From Leifsonia sp. Root112D2 (GTDB lineage: Bacteria > Actinomycetota > Actinomycetes > Actinomycetales > Microbacteriaceae): DNA of 64,000 nt. This document shows, one piece after another, positions 61,014-64,000 of the stretch. Under the pieces are notes generated by a model. The model saw nothing but the letters and a program-made list of their open reading frames with translations. It ran no database searches and was not told the DNA's origin. The stretch is taken from NCBI RefSeq assembly GCF_001424905.1, contig NZ_LMCU01000001.1:1233480-1297479 (forward strand), written 5' to 3'. Each line of letters opens with the position of its first letter. The stretch's first letter is position 1. Both the position numbers and the translations under genes were made by a program.

Positions 61014-61953
61014 CGTTCAGCAGGGCTGGGATCCGGCTCGGCTGCCCGACCTCAGCGGCCAGAGAATTGTGGTCACAGGCGCCAACGCGGGCCTGGGCTA
61101 CTTCATGAGCGAGCAACTGGCGGGTGCCGGGGCACACATCGTGCTGGCGTGCCGCAACGAGAAGCGAGCGGATGCCGCGCTCGCCGCCCTGCGCCGCCGC
61201 GTGCCCGGCGCATCCGTCGAACGCATCTCGCTCGACACGGCCGACCCCGCCTCGGTGCGGGCCGCGGCGGAGCGCATCCTGAGCTTCGATCGCGTGGACG
61301 CGCTCGTCGAGAACGCGGGCATGGTGCATCCACCTCGCACCCGGTCGACGACTGTGGACGGCCACGAAATCGTGCTCGCCACGAACCTGCTCGGCCACTT
61401 CGCGCTCGCGGCGCTCACGATGCCGGCGCTCGAGCGCACCGCGGCGATCGTCGGACGCGCCCGCATCGTGAGCATGGGCAGCATGGCCAGCCGCCTCTCC
61501 GGTTTTCGCGTCGATGACCTGCAGCTCGAGCGCGGCTATACCGGGTGGCGTGCGTACGCCCAGTCCAAGATCGCGGTGCAATCGTTCGGCTTCGAGCTCG
61601 ACCGCCGGCTGCGGGCCGCGGGCAGCGGCGTCGAGAGCCTGGTCGCGCATCCGGGATACTCGATCGGCGGGTTGAGCCCGCGCATCCCCGGCGTGAACGA
61701 GCCGAGCGCCACCAAGCGCTTCATCGACACGGTGCAGGGCGTGATGGCGCAGAGCAAGCAGCGCGGCGCCTGGGCGGCGGTGCGCGCCGTCGCCGATGCG
61801 GATGCGACGGGCGGGCAGTACTGGGGACCGCGGTTTCTCGTGCGCGGCCGGCCCGCGCTGAACGCCGCGCCGCATTCGAGCACGGATGCGGCCATCGCCG
61901 CCCGCCTCTGGGCCGCCGCCGAGCGCTACACCGGCGTGCCGTTCACCCTGTAG
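60985..61953 (+). CDS. Short-chain dehydrogenase/reductase (retinol-dehydrogenase-like)
   Basis: The roughly 322-aa protein has VTGANAGLGYFMSEQL (cofactor loop), VENAGMVHPP (N-A-G), Ser in IVSMGSMASRL and GWRAYAQSKIAVQSFGFEL (YxxxK). The layout resembles eukaryotic-type RDH/WWOX SDRs common in actinobacteria. GTG 60985 overlaps aroQ by 29 bp and is the nearest start before the Rossmann strand. The substrate is unknown. Confidence 0.87.
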   Translation: MTRARTASISVQQGWDPARLPDLSGQRIVVTGANAGLGYFMSEQLAGAGAHIVLACRNEKRADAALAALRRRVPGASVERISLDTADPASVRAAAERILSFDRVDALVENAGMVHPPRTRSTTVDGHEIVLATNLLGHFALAALTMPALERTAAIVGRARIVSMGSMASRLSGFRVDDLQLERGYTGWRAYAQSKIAVQSFGFELDRRLRAAGSGVESLVAHPGYSIGGLSPRIPGVNEPSATKRFIDTVQGVMAQSKQRGAWAAVRAVADADATGGQYWGPRFLVRGRPALNAAPHSSTDAAIAARLWAAAERYTGVPFTL

Positions 61954-61978
61954 CCGCTCGCGTGGGTGTCCCGCGGCC

Positions 61979-62015
61979 GGTGGTCGAGGAGGCCGCCCGC
62001 GGCCGTATCGAGACC
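61979..62015. repeat. Short GGTGGTCGAGGAGGCC element
   Basis: GGTGGTCGAGGAGGCC...GGCCGTATCGAGACC forms an imperfect palindrome of the same general type as the longer elements (GAGGAG and CGAGACC boxes). It lies between the convergent SDR and purL stops. Similar units are common at gene ends in Microbacteriaceae. Confidence 0.55.
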
Positions 62016-62025
62016 AGAGGGGCGA

Positions 62026-64000
62026 TTAGCCGCCGACGACGGCGCCGAAGTGCTCGGGTAGTGTTGCGCGGTGCGTGGCGCGCAACTCCTCGATGCCGAC
62101 GGTGAAGACATCCTGAATCTCGAGCACGGGCTGGGTGCCCACCTCGGCATCCGTCACCCCGATGCGTAGCACCGGGTACTCGCGGCCCTCGCACAGGCCC
62201 TTGAACTTCACGTCGTCTTCGCGCGGCACCGACACCAGAACGCGGCCGGTGGACTCGGAGAACAGGGCGGTCGCCGCATCCACGCCGTCGCGTTCGATGA
62301 TGTCGCCGAGCCAGACGCGCGCGCCGACGCCGAAGCGCATGACGGCCTCGGCCAGGCCCTGCGCGAGCCCGCCGTCGGCGAGGTCGTGGGCGCCGGTGAT
62401 GAGTCCCTCGAACGCACCCGCGTGCAGTAATCCGGCGAGCTGCTTCTCGGCGGCCAGGTCGACGACCGGCGGATGCCCGCCCAGGTGCCCATGAATCGTG
62501 CCGGCCCACGCGGAGCCGTCGAGCTCTTCGCGCGTGATGCCGAGCAGGTAGATGTTGTCGCCCTCGTCCTGCCAGCCGCTCGGGATGCGGCGGTCGACGT
62601 GGTCTATCACGCCGAGCACGCCGACGACCGGGGTCGGGTGGATGGGCGCGGTGCCGGTCTGGTTGTAGAAGGAGACGTTGCCGCCCGTCACCGGTATCTC
62701 GAGCTCGAGGCAGGCATCCGAGAGCCCTTCGACGGTCTCGGAGAACTGCCACATGACCTCGGGGTTCTCGGGGCTGCCGAAGTTGAGGCAGTCGGTGACG
62801 GCGGCGGGAACGGCGCCGGTGACGGCAACGTTGCGGTAGGCCTCGGCGAGGGCCAGCCGCGCGCCCTGGCGGGGGTCCAACTGGGAGAAGCGGCCGTTGG
62901 CATCCGTCGCGATGGCGAAGCCCAGGCCGCTCTGCTCGTCGACGCGAATCATGCCGCCGTCGTCGGGGAATGACAGCGCCGTGTTACCGCCGACGAAGTA
63001 GTCGTACTGGTTGGTGACCCAGCTCTTGTCGGCCAGGTTGGCGCTGCCGAGCAGTGCCAGAAACTGCTCGCGCAGCTCGTCGGTGTCGGTGTCGCCCGGT
63101 CGGGGCAGAGCGGATGCCGTGTCGGCCTGCAGCGCGTCGATCCAGCTCGGGTATTCCACCGGCCGGTCGTAGACGGGGCCGTCCACGGCGACGGTGCGCG
63201 GTTCGACGTTCACAATCTCTTCACCGTGCCAGTTGATCACGAGGCGCCCGGTGTCTGTCACCTCGCCGAGCACGCTGGTCTCGACATCCCACTTGGCGGT
63301 CACCGCGAGGAAGCCCTCGAGTTTTTCCGGGGTGACCACCGCCATCATGCGTTCCTGGCTCTCCGACATGAGGATCTCCTCGGCGGTGAGCGTGGGGTCG
63401 CGCAGCAGCACCTTCTCCAGCTCGATGAACATGCCGCCGTCGCCGTTGGAGGCCAGCTCGCTCGTGGCGCAGGAGATGCCAGCAGCACCGAGATCCTGAA
63501 TTCCCTCGACCAGCTCGCCAGCGAACAGTTCGAGGCAGCACTCGATCAGCACCTTCTCGGCGAAGGGGTCGCCCACCTGCACGGCGGGGCGCTTGGTGGG
63601 GCCGCCCTCGCTGAACGTGTCAGAGGCCAGAATGGATGCCCCGCCGATGCCGTCTCCGCCGGTGCGCGCCCCGAAGAGCACCACCTTGTTGCCCACGCCG
63701 CGGGCGTTGGCCAGGTGTAGGTCTTCGTGGCGCAGCACGCCCACCGAGAGCACATTGACGAGTGGGTTGCCCTGGTACACGGAGTCGAAGACGGTCTCGC
63801 CGCCGATGTTCGGCAGGCCGAGGCAGTTGCCGTAGAAGCTGACGCCCGAGACCACGCCGTGCACGACCCTGGCGGTATCCGGGTCGTCGATGGTGCCGAA
63901 GCGCAGCATGTCCATGACCGCGACGGGGCGGGCGCCCATCGAGATGATGTCGCGCACGATGCCGCCCACGCCGGTCGCGGCACCCTGGAACGGTTCGATG
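62026..64000 (-). CDS. purL: Phosphoribosylformylglycinamidine synthase subunit PurL, N-terminus outside window
   Basis: The frame continues through the right edge, so the first part of the protein is missing. About 657 residues are visible, from IEPFQGAATGVGGIVRDIISMGARP through the ATP-binding GGNTALSFPDDGG and LDPRQGARLALAEAYRNVA, and GAHDLADGGLAQGLAEAVM near the C-terminus. It is the large subunit of FGAM synthase, forming the amidine in purine synthesis with PurQ and PurS. With purA and pyrE this stretch is rich in nucleotide genes. Confidence 0.96.
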   Translation of the reverse strand, partial: IEPFQGAATGVGGIVRDIISMGARPVAVMDMLRFGTIDDPDTARVVHGVVSGVSFYGNCLGLPNIGGETVFDSVYQGNPLVNVLSVGVLRHEDLHLANARGVGNKVVLFGARTGGDGIGGASILASDTFSEGGPTKRPAVQVGDPFAEKVLIECCLELFAGELVEGIQDLGAAGISCATSELASNGDGGMFIELEKVLLRDPTLTAEEILMSESQERMMAVVTPEKLEGFLAVTAKWDVETSVLGEVTDTGRLVINWHGEEIVNVEPRTVAVDGPVYDRPVEYPSWIDALQADTASALPRPGDTDTDELREQFLALLGSANLADKSWVTNQYDYFVGGNTALSFPDDGGMIRVDEQSGLGFAIATDANGRFSQLDPRQGARLALAEAYRNVAVTGAVPAAVTDCLNFGSPENPEVMWQFSETVEGLSDACLELEIPVTGGNVSFYNQTGTAPIHPTPVVGVLGVIDHVDRRIPSGWQDEGDNIYLLGITREELDGSAWAGTIHGHLGGHPPVVDLAAEKQLAGLLHAGAFEGLITGAHDLADGGLAQGLAEAVMRFGVGARVWLGDIIERDGVDAATALFSESTGRVLVSVPREDDVKFKGLCEGREYPVLRIGVTDAEVGTQPVLEIQDVFTVGIEELRATHRATLPEHFGAVVGG

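Overview
The window looks like chromosomal DNA from a high-GC actinobacterium, most likely family Microbacteriaceae. The evidence is very strong G/C third-position bias, frequent GTG starts, repeated gcatcc/ggatgc codon pairs, a DUF3151 protein, a DUF6421 protein beside an SDR, a ClpB without its N-domain behind a HAIR (HspR) operator, and dispersed palindromes of the GCTGGTTGAGGAG type. The genus cannot be fixed from the sequence. No tRNA, rRNA, CRISPR array, transposase, integrase or prophage was seen.

0-10.8 kb is an accessory, partly decaying region of short regulator/enzyme pairs. It starts with a cut XRE regulator, then a CmtR-type Cd/Pb sensor followed by a 21-residue peptide with eight cysteines. 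MarR/SDR, azoreductase/HxlR and MarR/SDR-like pairs follow, mostly with clear operator palindromes. A KmtR-type sensor is translationally coupled to a His-rich CDF exporter, and a second CDF-like protein has DxxxD metal sites. Remnants of a YjbR-like protein and a SAM methyltransferase lie here, plus a lone PIN-domain protein and an S4-domain protein.

10.8-35.2 kb mixes stress and metabolic genes: TetR/metallo-beta-lactamase-fold hydrolase, acetyltransferase, clpB, zinc alcohol dehydrogenase, nitroreductase, threonine aldolase, a NatAB-like ABC exporter, a PIG-V-like mannosyltransferase, a NarL-type two-component system, SDR-DUF6421, acetyl-CoA synthetase, SDR, a TetR/DHA2 exporter operon and a sulfonate ABC transporter (ssuB-ssuA-ssuC).

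35.2-53.9 kb holds a hydrolase, an AEC carrier followed by a 17-G tract, a FucU/RbsD-like gene without its catalytic His and with a short upstream ORF, a TetR/DHA2 exporter pair with two strong palindromic operators, xthA, pyrE with a septum-formation-like membrane protein, a second two-component system, a HAD phosphatase, an SPW membrane protein with its TetR, a TrmH methyltransferase, an RpiR regulator with a cyclic-nucleotide-phosphodiesterase-like enzyme, and a YhgE/Pip membrane protein with a degenerate ABC ATPase and TetR.

53.9-64 kb carries efeO-efeB without a nearby efeU, a secreted phosphoesterase with a Gly-Asn repeat tail, DUF3151, purA, a chorismate mutase overlapping an SDR, and the 3' part of purL, which runs off the right edge. 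The main non-genic signal is a set of palindromic repeats, several of which supply the stop codon of the adjacent gene.
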